From Paragonimus westermani (Eukaryota; Platyhelminthes; Trematoda; Plagiorchiida; Troglotrematidae): a stretch of DNA of 64,000 nt. The notes beneath the pieces are model-generated. The model was not told the origin of the DNA. It saw only the letters and a list, made by a program, of their open reading frames with translations, and searched no databases. Shown here in pieces: positions 1 through 11,460 of this stretch. The translations under genes were made by a program, and so were the position numbers. Location: contig QNGE01003264.1 in assembly GCA_008508345.1 (NCBI GenBank), positions 1 through 64,000 of the forward strand, given 5' to 3'. The number at the start of each line of letters is the position of its first letter. Within the stretch, counting starts at the first letter, position 1.

Positions 1-1490
1 AACAACCTTACAGGTACAGGCTCACCGTTGATTGTGACATGCTACCATATCAGAGAGTGTTTTCAGCCAGTGGTGTGGAAAGTCTCGAATCCCCCAGTCG
101 GGCAGACTACACCGACCGATCTTGTTCAGCGGGGTGGACCATATTAACGCCTAGCTACCTTATAGTTTCTCCCAACTGGCGGCAGCTATAGGAAACAATC
201 CGCGGTGCGGCAGACGTTCTGTCGCCACACAGAGTACATGACCCAACCAGCAGTGTGCATTTAACAAATCTCGGATTACGGTGACGAACTTGCACATTTC
301 TCAAATGTGCGCCGATGGACTGTCGGTTACTCGGTACATACTAACTGGAATAAATAGCAGTGGTCGGATACCGAGATTCTGTATGAACCTGGGCAGCATG
401 ACAAACAATGGGGTAAAAAGCAGGCTTTGCGATTAGAAACTTTACAATCGTTGGCTGAGAAAAAGGATTACTGAGGCTCTAGTGTCTACCAGATAGTGAA
501 GTTATGTTAGACACATCGATGATCGAGGCGGAAACGCAGCTGTTCTTAGTTCATTTAGTTCGCCTTGTATTTCAGTATCCATCACACAAAACGCACGAAC
601 CCATCGAATGTGTTATGGTTGAAGCTAACACTTCTGCGGCTGTCAAATGATGTTCTGACACCATTTTGGAAATTGCTGATAAGTCCCAATCGCTGGGAAC
701 TTTTGTATTCTCCCATATGGAACGGATGAGTGTGGTAACGTTAATCAATAATTTCCTATTAATCTTTGAAAAAAACAGGAGAAAGAGCGTGAAGAGCAGC
801 GGTTTTATCATGTTCCTATAATTTACGCCCCAAGATCACCTCGAATTCCGATACAGAATCGTCGGGAATATCACATCTAATCACAATCTCCATCAATCAT
901 GACTGAATGAGCTGGCGCCGACCAGCTAAACTGCTCCTCAAGGTGGTCAACCCGGCTGTCGAGTCGCCATGACAAAACAAGTGGGTCATCTTTTTCACAC
1001 GTGGTCTCAAGTAACTCGACATCGACGGTCAGTGCGACCACAAATCAGGGAGAAGAGCATCCGACTGTATTCTAGTAAGAAAAAGTCATCTTTATCTCTT
1101 GGTGTTGCTCGAAGAAGTATGTATCACGGGCCTTATGCAGACTCTTCGTAATTTTGCATTTTGGTTTGCCGCGATCTTTGTCATATTCTGAGTCAGGGAA
1201 ATGAGTGGACATTTGTAAAAACCCACTTCTGCAGTATCTGCAGTGCTCCTTTGGAACGGATCTCTGCAATAGGTTCGCATAGCTGCTGAGACTTCGACCC
1301 AGTTCTCGTCTGGATCACCCTACTGTCGTGACTCGGGCAGTTTGGCTGTAAGCTCAGCTTGCTAGGATCTGAAAGATGCGTTTCGGAGGCAGTATACAAC
1401 CCGTTCTGGACACGAGAGGGTGCTCGTCCAAACAGTTGACTGACATAATTGCCGAAAAGAACGGGCGCTAAAAGTGTCAACATTTGCTTA
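1..1490 (-). mobile_element. Decayed RTE (SR2-like) LINE, internally deleted
   Basis: Read on the minus strand, three pieces of one RTE-type LINE appear in the right order. At about 1483-1190 a piece aligned by eye with the start of the endonuclease contains 'SETHLSDPS', against the family pattern 'SETRIQDPS'. At about 811-650 an RT-like segment reads 'LIRSIWENTKVPSDWDLS', the stretch just before RT motif 1 in these LINEs. At about 270-1 the C-terminal tail reads 'CWLGHVLCVATERLPHR' and then 'LPDWGIRDFPHHWLKTL', the conserved 'LGHVLRMP...GWGPRD...WLETL' end. The catalytic RT core is missing between the last two pieces, and stops and frameshifts are frequent. The C-terminal piece is convincing; the endonuclease piece is weaker. 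The element may continue beyond position 1. Confidence 0.6.
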
Positions 1491-4129
1491 TTGTCTTGGA
1501 TTAAGGAGACAGTAGTTAGCAGTGGAGGAAAAGGGTGGAACTGAATTCACCGGTCTGTCAGGACAACGATACTTGCCGGTCGATAGCTCACCTCGAGTCA
1601 CTGACTCAAAAATCCGACTTGTGAATCAACAGGAGATCGGCTTTTTCGAGGATCCCACCCGGCGCTAATAACACAACAGTTTGACTCATCTGGTGATGAG
1701 CCCGGCTTTCCCAACGCGAAGGTACAGTGAACACGTGACCTACGGAGTTACCGTGACAACGGACAGATAGATGCCAACATACTTATTTACTATATACAAA
1801 AATACCATCAACTAGGAGTGTCCCAAAAACAGTGCTTTGAAACTCAAATATTTACGCTAACACTGTTTCAACAAAGAACTTTTGTTGTGTAGACCGCAAA
1901 ATGTATACGTGCTTCACTGGTGTTCATAAATAATGTGATCCGTTTTTTTACTTACAATTAACAGCCAAAAAATTCAAAGCCTATCTTAAAATATCAGAAC
2001 ACAAAGCCCCCCAATGTGCAAGAAACCTCACGTGGACAGTTGATATGATAAATTTGGAAAGGTGGTGGTCAATCTAAAAGTGACCTACCCGGATCGAAAA
2101 GGGACTGGTGCATCTTTGAAACGCTCTAGCTGAGTACGCGATCCAAACTGTTTCATCAGCCTGTGATGCGAAAGAAGGACAAAGCGTCTAGGTGAGGTGA
2201 GAGTAGTTACATATTGGTGTTGTCTCTATGCAACTAGCTGGAACGAATGAAAACGATAAACGCGAAATATGTGCACTTGCAACTTTATGCGTTTAGTCAA
2301 ATCTCAAAATATGTTTTTCAGCTCAATTTTGTCTCAGCAGCCCAACTAGAGAACCCCTCAGACGAGAACCGTTTCCGACAATAGTCTCCCTTTTCTGAGA
2401 GGACGGTATACTGAGCTCACGGAGTTTGATCGATGTGGGTGCGGTACAGTGTCCAAGAAAAATCTACTTTAAAACAACGGCCAACAAGAAGTGTTCATGA
2501 TTGATTTTGAGGTCTCACGGAGACTGTTCTTGTCATCTCGAAATACGCACAACCTCCTTACGTGTCATATCCATTATATGCCGTAATTTTGAAAATGTTA
2601 ACACATTTAGTCCGCACCAGTCCCATCCCATGTGGTTACCTGCGTTTCATAGGTGTGACGTATGGCAACTTAAAAAGTGGCATATTGCAGCATGTTTATA
2701 GTTTCCCTCATAACACGTGTGAAAGTTCACCATTCTGCTAGCGTTCCGATTAATGCCAAGGAGATCAGCATGCCTGAGACAAGGACGAACTCACTTGTGA
2801 TTTTAATTGCATATCCTCACTGCAAATACCTTATTTAAGTAGTCAATTTGTGTATGTCTTCCCAATAATAGTTTGATTTTTCGCAACTGTACGATTTGCA
2901 AACAATTGCTAATTTATACTTCGAGGTGACGCTGTGTTTCAATACCATGTGACTGGCGCCTGATTACTTCGTTACCAAAGCAGCTGAAGCCACGAGAATA
3001 AAAATGTGAATGAAAAATGGGGATACAAATTTCCTAGTCGTTCTGACACTTCGAAGTAACACTTGCCGTTGGGACTAACAGATGGAAAACAAGCAACAGT
3101 CCGGTTAGGGTTGAACAGTTGTCGTGTAACAGGATGATTACACACATGTTGAGATACTTTCGGGCTATCCAGGGATAGGTAAGAGCCAAAGTACCGTTAC
3201 CTGAATCCCAGAGTTATCAAGCAGGTCAGGTGGGTAGGTCTTAGTCCAGGTTATCACGTGTGTTGTAAATAGGATCCTACTTGCTGGGGTGACATACAAA
3301 GACTGTTCGCCAACGGTCTTACGTACTTCAATAATCTGTTTTGTGGTGGCCGTAGGGAGAAACATGAGCTGGCCCAATAGGGCTGCCGTACCATTTATCT
3401 GGGCCAGAATTGGACCAACTTCATTCCTTCTGAATTATTGTGTGTACAGTTCTGGGAGGTTTGTTCCATTAAAGAATGTGCCTATTGTAAAACAAATGCT
3501 ACACCTCTTGAAATTGTTTATTGGACGGTAACGTTTCTTCTTTGAAAATCCACCTTGAATTGAAGTATTGTAAAGGATTGCTAGGCGGATGGCTATCAAT
3601 GATGAGACAGAAGTTAAGAGTCAGACTGTTACAAATGAACAGTGTGCTCTATTTGATCATTTACGACGGCGACAGGAGCCGTAAATGCTCCACAAGTTGA
3701 ACCACGAAAATGTTACTTTGAAACCACATGAAGGCCAGATTTTTTTTATAGCTGAGTATCACTTCATTTTGAAAAACCAAGTTTTTCCGAGCTGTTTGCA
3801 TTGGATCGTTAGATGACAATAATTTAGGATTGTTTTGCAAACTTCTTCAAGTCGTAAACCTGTGATCAGCATAAAACAAAGTAACAGTTTCCATATGAAA
3901 AAGATGGTTCGACCTAGGTGGTGAGTGCTACCTAGAGTTACATTAGGAAAAAATAGGCTGACAGTCAATCACCTTTTGATGCATAACGTATGCTGACGAC
4001 AGTCGCTGGAAACTGTTTTGAAAAGTGATAAAAAAAATCAGCAAACAACGAAAAAATGTTGAAAAACATGGAGCTTTGCCCTATTTGAACGTCACCCACC
4101 AACAGGTGAGCAAACGCATTTCAAAATCA
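1491..4129. other. No recognised gene
   Basis: No open frame here passes about 80 codons and none has a motif I recognise. An overlapping open pair at 3165-3531, one frame on each strand, has no supporting splice pattern. The minus-strand frame 3759-3968 is hydrophobic but short. I see no tandem repeat or terminal repeat. Confidence 0.5.
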
Positions 4130-4660
4130 TTTTAGGATACGCTCTCCAGCCATGATTTCGAGTTCCCTTCCTGTCCTACCAACACAAGTGTTCTCGTAGC
4201 TTCAGGGAAACTGATATGTGCAGTGAGTGGCATGAGTGCGTTTTTTGAACGGGAGCAGATGAAGCCTAGTGACATGTGAGAACGAATCAGGCTTTGTTTC
4301 GTCACAGTGTATTTCAGTATGACGCGAAACATCTTGTTCGTTGTATCCACCAAAATATTGCCTTCGAGAGATAATTTGATTCCGATAGCTTCCGTGAGAG
4401 TTCTCACGAGTTGAATGTCTATGGAAGTTTGGCTGCACCATTTTCTCGTAGAATGCCCAAGAAAAAATCTCTTAGCACGAAAAGTCTCGTGAAATAAAGT
4501 TCGCTTGGCACGCAGCCAATGATCGAGACATTACTGATGACCCGCAGAACATCACATAAGCTACTGAACGTGATTTGCGCTGCCCTACCTATGCTGGCTT
4601 GTGGCACATCGAACTCTGTATGTATCCATCTGTTGTGCTGGATGTATTCGAGATTCACAG
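4130..4660 (-). mobile_element. Possible Penelope-like element remnant (GIY-YIG region)
   Basis: On the minus strand at about 4260-4140 one frame reads 'THCTYQFP', a stop, then 'YENTCVGRTGREL'. This resembles the GIY-YIG nuclease start of Penelope-like elements, usually 'THCIYEF.C.CG..YIGRT.R.L', as in the better copy at 43062-43140. Sequence on the 5' side (about 4660-4270) is open in overlapping frames but I could not match it to the PLE linker. No RT domain is visible next to it. The match rests on about 20 residues, so this is a weak call. Confidence 0.35.
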
Positions 4661-4855
4661 TGAAAATTAAAAGCAGCGTCGACTTCGGCTTGAGGATCCG
4701 TATTCCAGGTTAACATGGTTCACTTTGTCTACAGTATCAATTACGTGAGTAGGGGTATCTTGATAACCTAAAGTAACTTTATGGGAATATCAGGGAAACA
4801 GTTGATACGACGGCTGTCTTTCCTGCGGAATTGAGTAAAACTGGTGGGTATGAAC

Positions 4856-5000
4856 ACATCACTCACATTTGACTACGGTATTCCCACTGAAATACGCTTA
4901 TCATCGGCTAGCTCACTCCGAAAGGAAGCACCACATTCGAATCTCGCTTTCATTGGGGCTCATCAATAGCGCATATCCTCGTCCGGATCAGAATTTGCAT
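4856..5000 (-). repeat. Diverged family-2 tRNA-derived SINE, 3' body
   Basis: On the minus strand this matches the family-2 SINE body at 57870-58010, at roughly 70% by eye. The matching run passes through the 'GCATATCC' segment that follows the B box, then the 'CTCATTAGAGC'-like and 'CACTCACA(G/T)TTGA'-like segments. The tRNA-like head is missing or too diverged to see, so this is an old 5'-truncated copy. Confidence 0.5.
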
Positions 5001-5109
5001 CACAGCACTCCATTCCTAAACCAGCCATAACACCATCGAATTCACGGTAAGCATAGCCAGACAATCGTATACAAAGGCTCAACCACAACCTTGTGTGAAC
5101 ATTTTTCAG

Positions 5110-5294
5110 TTGGCTCAATCATTTTCAAACGAGGAAAACAGAATCGCTTGGGTCATTCTTATCGATGGTCCCGTAATAAGAACCTTCTCAATCAGGCCGC
5201 AGTCAATGAATTTATTGGAGTTCAGGAACCCGGATTATTTTCGGTTTAATTTAAATCACACATCATTGATTCCTGATGTTTATCGACATGATGA
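5110..5294 (+). CDS. Candidate host exon, product unknown
   Basis: An open stretch of 61 codons plus two bases sits between a good acceptor (T-rich run and CAG ending at 5109) and a consensus donor (GTATGT starting at 5295). The frame is open throughout and reads 'LAQSFSNEENRIAWVIL...' with ordinary amino-acid composition and no low complexity. I do not recognise the protein and see no partner exon nearby. The splice sites are what single it out from background open frames. It could still be a chance reading or a piece of an unrecognised element. Confidence 0.25.
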
Positions 5295-5859
5295 GTATGT
5301 AACCAAAAAATTACTAGCACATCCGACTTGCTTCAATTTTTCAAATTTATTCTTTTAAGTGGGGTGGTGGAAAGCCGTTTTAGCAGGCGTCATCCACTGT
5401 TGTGCGATCAATCCTCAACATGTCTGATTCCGCCGATTGATTCACCAGTTCATGATGTAACAGTCCATAAATGCGAACAATTACTTTTCTCGACTGGATT
5501 GTATGCACAAATGACACTAAAAAATGCAAACTGGGCCATGTGTATCTGCTAGTGTGCATCGAAAAGATTGATCTGTAACATACTACCGATTGTGACCATT
5601 GAACTAAGGTAGTACCAGTTGCTTGTTATCAATGGGTTTATTCTCGCAGCTGGTTGAGTCTCACTCAACAACCAACACTATTGATTAGTTCGAGTTTGAT
5701 AAAGTCAATGTAGATGGTCAGTGTGAAAAATTCCGTATGATCATCCTATTTGTTTTCTGTCTCGGTAACAGCCGATTAGTCCGTATCGAATAAGCTGGTT
5801 GTGTGATTAACATAGAATTTAATTGCTATATACTCGGAAAATCCAAATGTCCACAACCG
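5295..5859. other. No recognised gene
   Basis: Only short frames are present, including 5328-5552 on the plus strand, with no motif, repeat or RNA structure I can name. Confidence 0.5.
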
Positions 5860-6050
5860 ATAACAAAACTGGTAAAAATCCATACCCTGCATTGTGTCGA
5901 TCGTGTAATCCGTTACCAACAAAGCGTTTACCGCATCGTACTGATTAACTCAGTTGCCAACGGACGGAAGAAACCGTATGAACACCAAGTGTTAACGTGG
6001 AAAGGACTAAAACGGAGTCTCGACCAACAGGCTCAGCAAGAGTGAGAACT
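5860..6050 (+). mobile_element. Possible RTE LINE C-terminal fragment
   Basis: The plus-strand frame ending at 6045 reads 'CVDRVIRYQQSVYRIVLINSV', then 'GRKKPYEHQVLTWKGLKRS'. The residue pattern follows the RTE C-terminus 'WLGHVLRMP..RLPYRAL....GWKKPRGGQ.LTWQRGMK' with many substitutions. This is a short, old fragment. The alignment is by eye against the family pattern and against the copies at 1-270 and 29590-30420. Confidence 0.35.
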
Positions 6051-6416
6051 GTGTAATCATCCGCAATGCCAACAGGAAAAATCCCTGCGTATGACAGTAT
6101 GCTACAGCGCTTAGCTAGCCTGGATCCATAACCCTGTTGTTTTCTGTTCATGAATCTCTGCCGTTCTGTTTGCGAATCTTTCGATAAATTTTTAGTTACT
6201 AATGAATGGGAGTACCCTGTTTTTAGACTGAAATTCCTTCATATGTTGCGGCCTATGCATACCCAAAAACGTCCAAGTCGGCCATTGCAAGCTGTTAGAG
6301 CGTGTGACAGCCTGTCACAGCCTGCCGTATTGACCGCTGCACACTGCCCTGGCATTAGGCAATGCCGAAGTATCATATGCAAAGGATTAGTCACGTTGAG
6401 TTGTGACACTTCTCAG

Positions 6417-6495
6417 GTTTATTTTCAAGTTGACCATCACTCACATTTGATCGCAGCGTTCGCATTCAGATAGACTTTCCAGCCAGCCTCTTTCT
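6417..6495 (-). repeat. Family-2 SINE 3' end fragment
   Basis: This is nearly identical to 57866-57945: both carry the run from 'TTTATTTTCAAGTTGACC' through 'AGATAGACTTTCCAG' to 'CCAGCCTCTTT'. Homology stops abruptly at about 6495, so this is a 5'-truncated SINE whose 3' end lies at about 6417 (minus orientation). It also supplies the last codons of an otherwise meaningless open frame that ends at 6473. Confidence 0.75.
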
Positions 6496-7359
6496 CAGGT
6501 TGCCGTTCTCCTCGAGAGGGGACGCGAAAATTGATGTGTTGTTAAGTAGAACCGATGACTGCGATTACTTTCTACTGACAAGAAACCATATAAATCAGTA
6601 AACTTGCTGGGAAAACCCTTGTTTACTGATAAATATGGAGGATTTTCGTTGATTACAACTCGAACGGCACTCAACCGACCATAGTGTTAGATTTTATTTT
6701 TTCAGGCAGTCTGTTTAGAAAATGAATACCAGTCTTGAATTCCTCTCCTGATAGAGCTCGTTAACAGTAAACAATCCTGAAACATTTGTATGTGGTGACT
6801 AGCATGCTTGTTCATCGATTACTGACGGTAGTAACGGCATTCCAAGCCACAGTACCCACGAATAAGCCTCAAAGCTGAATACGAACCAGGACAGGCATTA
6901 GTGAGTATGCATCCAAAATTAACAAGATTCTGAAGCTAACTCATAAATTGAGAAAGCAGCAGAAAATATTGGCGCCTGAAAATAAAAAGAATATGCATTT
7001 GATAGCACAGTTCCAAAAAAATCCGAAATGTCGATCAGACACACGTGGTTTATACAAGGACTGGAAAAGATAACTCACCGATCAATCGGAATTGTCTGAG
7101 CAGCTCAATAAATACAAGACGCTTTCTAACCCAAAGAAACATGACTCTCTCCACTACCTGTTGGGAATGTTGAATACCGCAAAAACTGTCCAATTAACCG
7201 GTAATGAACGTTTATTACTCTTGTACATTCGAATTCCTTTTTTTCCCGTCACTATTGCATCATCATTTTTATTCCTCGTGCCGATTTACATACTCGACGC
7301 TAGTTCGCCTGTTATTGACCTAGGTTGCTTTTCACTGAACACTGAACATTATTCACAAG
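6496..7359. other. No recognised gene; one 125-codon open frame
   Basis: The plus-strand frame 7092-7469 is open for 125 codons with a hydrophobic centre, but it starts at a non-ATG codon and its end runs into the candidate LTR of the element downstream. I do not recognise it and see no splice support. Confidence 0.4.
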
Positions 7360-7600
7360 GTCGCTTGACGACCTATAAATATGCAAGAGCTGCACTTGTA
7401 ATTTGTCGTCCGATTGAGACAGTAAAAGCTCTCACTCTGGAGACCACTGGTTTTTCCTTCATGGTCTAGTTGGGTATCAGCTCTTCGGAGTAAAACAGCG
7501 CGTTGTGTTCGCTCGGTCTCTCGTGATATAACATTTTCGTAGAAATCGCTACAGCTCGATTGCATTCGCTCGGTCGTTCCGCGTTATAACATTTTTGGCG
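7360..7600 (+). promoter_or_regulatory. Candidate 5' LTR end of the Ty3/gypsy element
   Basis: Just upstream of gag there is a TATA-like CCTATAAATA at about 7371-7380. Two related segments follow, each running from CGCTCGGTC to ATAACATTTT (about 7510-7537 and 7567-7593). The second runs straight into TTTGGCGACG, a leader or primer-site-like sequence, 25 bases before the gag ATG at 7618. No second LTR copy is visible downstream because the element is truncated, so LTR identity is an inference from position. Confidence 0.3.
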
Positions 7601-7617
7601 ACGTTTGTTGGTTTATT

Positions 7618-8642
7618 ATGGACCCATCAAAGTTAGAGTTGTTATTGGAACAGCAGCTTAAGCTGACAGAGATACTTGCGAAGTCCAGGGAAACCTCCGC
7701 ACAACCTACAGCTATGAACGCACCGTCGATTGATGGCTTGTGCAACATTATATCGGAATTCCATTACGACCCTGATGCAAATGTTACATTCGATAATTGG
7801 TTCAGGCATTATGAGGATTGATTTCGTTGGCCACGACGATGAGTGGAAAGTCAGACAGCTACTTCGTAAGCTCGGTGAAGCTGAATTAGACAAGCATTGC
7901 AACAGTACTTTGCCTGATAAACCTCGAGACCGCAATTTCAAGGATACTATCAGATCGCTTAGTCATCTGTCCGGTGATCAATCTTCTTTGTTCAGTATTC
8001 GTTACAGATGTCTCAAGCTGGTAATGAACGATTCCGATGACTTCCTAACGCATGTTGGACTGGTAATTCGTGAATGTAAACGCTTCAAGCTAAAGCCCCT
8101 GACAGACGATCAATTCAAGTCACTGATGCTGATATGCAGTCTCCAGTCTCCAAGGTTGGCCGATATACGCACACGGTTGCTGAATCGTTTGGAACAAGAA
8201 CCAAATCGCATCGTGAACGACATGGCTACAGAGTACCAACGACTGGTAAGCTTGAAGCATGACACCACTCTGGTCCAGTCTGGGGGCTAAGGTGGTGCCG
8301 AAGTTCATGTAGTTCAACATCCTTCTACTGCCAAATGGCGCAACCCCGGCCCATCACACGATACACCATCTGGTCCGAACGGCCCGAAAACTGGGAAGAA
8401 GCCTCCGGCAGCATGTTGGCACTGTGGGGCCTGGCACTTCGTCAGATTCTGCCAATTCAAACAACACAGATGTCGGCATTGCAATTCAGTCGGCCATAAA
8501 GAAGAATATCGTCATTCAGGTCAGCAACGTACATTTGCTGGTTTAAGGTCCAGATCGAAGTCGCGGTCCAAGTCACGATCCACAGCAGTCGGCAACAAAA
8601 AGAGAGACGGCAGTCTTCCAAGTCAACGCCCCAAGCCGACGT
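7618..8642 (+). pseudogene. gag: gag pseudogene with two zinc knuckles
   Basis: The start ATG at 7618 opens 'MDPSKLELLLEQQ', typical of a gag N-terminus. The frame hits a stop after 'WFRHYED' (about 7820) and continues in another frame to 8642, interrupted by TAA at 8288-8290. The capsid-like region holds 'DEWKVRQLLRKLGEAE'. Two knuckles start at 8414 and 8471. The first is C-X2-C-X3-H-X4-C. The second keeps C-X2-C-X4-H, but its last Cys position reads CGT (Arg) at 8510-8512, so it should not bind zinc normally. A basic Arg/Ser-rich tail follows (about 8550-8600). Gag would coat the element RNA in cytoplasmic particles. Confidence 0.85.
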
Positions 8643-9165
8643 AAGTTAATAACCCTTCATATCAATGGTCAGCCAGTCTGGTTACAGTTAGACAGTGCAT
8701 CCGACATAACTATCATTTCGGAGAAACTCTGGCACACGCTTGAACAACCTCCGATACAAGAGGCCAAGCAGATCGTCATCAGTGCATGTGGTGGTCACGT
8801 TCCACTCACAGGTCAGCTGCATGTCATTCCATGGTAAAATGTTTCACGGGTCCTACTTCGTGACAACATCAGAACTCAACCTACTTGGCCTCGACTGGTT
8901 TGATCGACTCGGTTTGACGGACACCCCGATCAACACAATCTGTAATAACGTGAGTCACGCTTTGTCCGATCAACAGTCTTGCAATACTGTAAAACAATTT
9001 GAATCGCTTTTCAAATCCGACCTTGGACACTGCACAGCAGCACCAGCTACTTTACAACTGCATCCTGGTTCTACACCAGTCTTCGTTCGAAACGACCGGT
9101 TCCTTACGCATCCTTGCCATCAGTTGATGCTGAACTACAACGACTCGAACGTGAAGGTGTCTTGA
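8643..9165 (+). pseudogene. Retroviral-type aspartic protease and pol linker, frameshifted
   Basis: In the frame from 8643 the sequence reads 'WLQLDSASD', with the catalytic Asp codon at 8691-8693 in a D-S-A context, the A2-type protease signature. This frame stops at 8835-8837. The next frame continues 'FVTTSELNLLGLDW', the conserved end of the protease, and then a linker up to 9165. The Asp is kept but the protein is split across two frames. The enzyme would cut Gag and Pol during particle maturation. Confidence 0.8.
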
Positions 9166-9746
9166 CACCGGTGTCTTATTCTGTATAGGCGTCCCTCATT
9201 GTGGTTGTCAAGAGCCCAAGTGGAGTATTACGGATCTGTGCTGATTTCTAAACTGGCCTAAACGCTGCGCCCCAAACACACCACTACCCCCTGCCGACAG
9301 CAGATGATTTGTTAACAGCCTTAAATGGAGGAAAATTCTTCGCTAAATTGGACCTCGCAGAGGCCTACCTCCAAGTGGAAGTTGCTCCGGAATCATATGA
9401 GTTGCTCACCATTATTACTCACTGCGGTTTATTTCAATATAACCGTCTTCCTTTTGGTATTAAGATCGCTCCAGCTATCTTCCAACAGCTGATGAACACC
9501 CTTTTGGCTGGCATTCCAGGTGTGGCAGTGTATCTAGACGACGTGCTTATCGTCGGTGTGACTCCAGAGGAACTGCGCGAACGAACTGAAGAAGTACTGC
9601 AACGTATCCAAGATAATGACTTCCATCTTCGACCGGAGAAATACAACTTCTTCTTGCAATCCGTCAAGTTCCTCGGATTTATCTTTGATGCTCATGGTCG
9701 ACACCCAGATCCGGAGAATATTCAAGCTATCCAGAGAATGCCGTGA
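9113..9746 (+). pseudogene. pol: Ty3/gypsy reverse transcriptase, stops before the core
   Basis: The RT core is open from 9309 to 9743. It contains 'FAKLDLAEAYLQVEV' (motif A, Asp kept), 'LPFGIKIAPAIFQQLM' and the catalytic 'YLDDVLIVG' with both aspartates. It ends in 'VKFLGFIFD'. The upstream part in the same frame, 'LQRLEREGVLTPVSYSV' and 'KSPSGVLRICADF', is cut by TAG at 9186-9188 and TAA at 9249-9251. A one-base shift at about 9743 moves the thumb/connection 'IRSFLGLISYYS' out of frame. The active site is intact while the surrounding frame is dead. It would have copied element RNA into cDNA. Confidence 0.9.
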
Positions 9747-9815
9747 TTACCATTCGTTCATTTCTTGGCCTAATTAGCTATTATTCGGCATCTCTTCCAT
9801 CAATTCATAATACTA

Positions 9816-10712
9816 ACAAGAACCGTATTTCGGAAAGCATTAGCGCATCTTCCGTGAAGATTTACTTATCGATGAATTTAACCTCTCATAATACGATCCA
9901 TTTGAGCGCGGCACACCGAAGAGGATCAAAATATACGTATCATCCATGTTGTCTCACGCACATTAAGGTACTGTAGATCCACTAAGGAAAAGCATACTGT
10001 CGAGTAGTCCTCACTCGTAGCTCACTGTGACAAATAAGCAACCATCATACGATAATGAAGGGTAGAGAGAGAAAAGCTAATCGGTGTTAGAACATTTATT
10101 ATTTGACGTTGTGCGTGCAGGTCGAAGTACTCTCAGGCTGTTTACGATGACTGCTGTCCATACTGTCTATGTATTGCTGTCTATGGTGATGAAGATGAAG
10201 AAAAAATTAAGGGCAGTGAGGGTAAAAATACACTTTGTGGAATAACATCGACTTAGTTACACGCATATGAGGTTCTGAAAGGTCAGTCGAACACTGTTGG
10301 CTTCTTTCTGCTTTCCGGTAGATGGGTATTTGGTCTATACTGGAATCGCGCCACTTTCCTTAATAGGTACAGGCATCCAACTTCTAAAATAGAACCTGAT
10401 GTTCTCTGCGTAGACACATTTACAATAGGCTATGATCTACACGAGTCGCCCACAAGTCCCAGGCGACCGTCTGGTCGGTTTCCGTTTTACTTGATTCATG
10501 GAACAAAACGACTGCTGAGTAAGGCTCAAACTAGGTAAACTGGTAGGTTGTACATCAGAGTGATGTGTGAACACGACTCACTAGCAATCAGTAAGTAACC
10601 AATTTACCATTGGTCCATTAAGATAGTTGCACTGTTTGTTCTTGACAGAGATTAGGCCCATCTCAAGCCCGAAAAAGTATCTCGTGTATAGTTCTGAAGC
10701 TTATTTCTTCAG
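9816..10712. other. No recognised gene
   Basis: Downstream of the truncated retrotransposon I see no RNase H, integrase or LTR sequence and no frame longer than about 60 codons. Confidence 0.5.
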
Positions 10713-10917
10713 TGGAGATACCTAATGTAGAAACGTTCGTGATTTCTAGAGGTGTTTTTCTTAGCGGTTTCTTTTTGAGGGAGATTACCGTAGAACTAAA
10801 TATGTTACAAAGAAACCGCGAGATTCAAATGCTGCTACTCGAGGCGGTCATTAGTAAATTTGCACTTAAACCAAGTGCTGAACTAGCGCATATCACTACT
10901 CCATTGGATTTACTGAG
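10713..10917 (+). CDS. Candidate host exon, product unknown
   Basis: The stretch follows a strong acceptor (TTATTTCTTCAG ending at 10712) and meets a consensus donor at 10918 (CTGAG then GTATAA). It reads 'EIPNVETFVISRGVFLSGFF' and then 'LLLEAVISKFALKPSAELAHITTPLDLLR' with no stop; the frame actually stays open to 11032. Composition is protein-like, with a leucine-rich helical middle. I do not recognise a family. It is a single exon with no visible partner on this strand, so confidence is low. Confidence 0.25.
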
Positions 10918-11279
10918 GTATAAACTCAGAACAGAACCCATGATCATAACTGAGTACGACATGCTGATGGCAGGAATATCGATTGCATTGATTGCCATCA
11001 AGATAAGAAGGCAATTCGAGTGTCGCTCATGAGTGATTTTGACTGGACGCTAGAGTGTGATTAATTGATCACACCTGATGCGGTGTTATTAAAATCAACA
11101 CAGGTACTTCATAGAGAAGAGCTTATAGCAATGGAACTGATAATCATCAATCAGTAGACGGAACTATTGTTTGCTGTGTTTGGTTTGAAGTAGGTTAGCC
11201 GAAAAGTTTGATTAGGAAAACCGTGAGTAAATGTGAATGGTAACCAACCTGTAACACGTAAATCATCACCACCACTTAC

Positions 11280-11460
11280 AGAAGTATCTTAACGTACAGC
11301 TTGCCTGCTGTACAATCAGCAAAAATAGTCCAAGTATAGCGACAAAACAGAAGAGGTTGGACGAAGTACACAAAACCGCTAAACTCAAGGGTGTCCACAC
11401 CTTACCAACAAATAACCGGAGTTCGAATGGCAGTGAGGCATTCTTCATGGGACAAGTGTC
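11280..11460 (-). CDS. Candidate exon with one membrane segment, product unknown
   Basis: On the minus strand an open stretch lies between an acceptor (GGTCTCAG just upstream of 11460) and a consensus donor GTAAGT at 11279-11274. It reads 'DTCPMKNASLPFELRLFVG' and then a hydrophobic run of about 27 residues, 'LAVLCTSSNLFCFVAILG' followed by 'LFLLIVQ', which would span a membrane once. Five cysteines are present. Family and partners are unknown. It lies on the opposite strand to the candidate exon at 10713-10917, so the two would not belong to one gene. Confidence 0.25.

Larger units (their letters stand above)
7618..9815 (+). mobile_element. Mag-like Ty3/gypsy retrotransposon, 3'-truncated
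   Basis: Order gag, zinc knuckles, aspartic protease, reverse transcriptase on the plus strand, as in Ty3/gypsy elements. The gag and RT resemble the Mag clade (K02A2.6-like), from motif memory. Recognisable coding ends at about 9810, just after 'RSFLGLISYY', so the rest of RNase H, the integrase and the 3' LTR are absent. The reading frame shifts at least four times (near 7822, 8640, 8835 and 9743) and carries further in-frame stops at 8288-8290, 9186-9188 and 9249-9251. It cannot make an intact polyprotein. Flanking duplications cannot be assessed without the 3' end. Confidence 0.9.

Noticed and set aside
7092..7469. A 125-codon frame as an upstream gene
   Set aside because: It runs into the candidate LTR of the gypsy element, starts at a non-ATG codon and has no motif.
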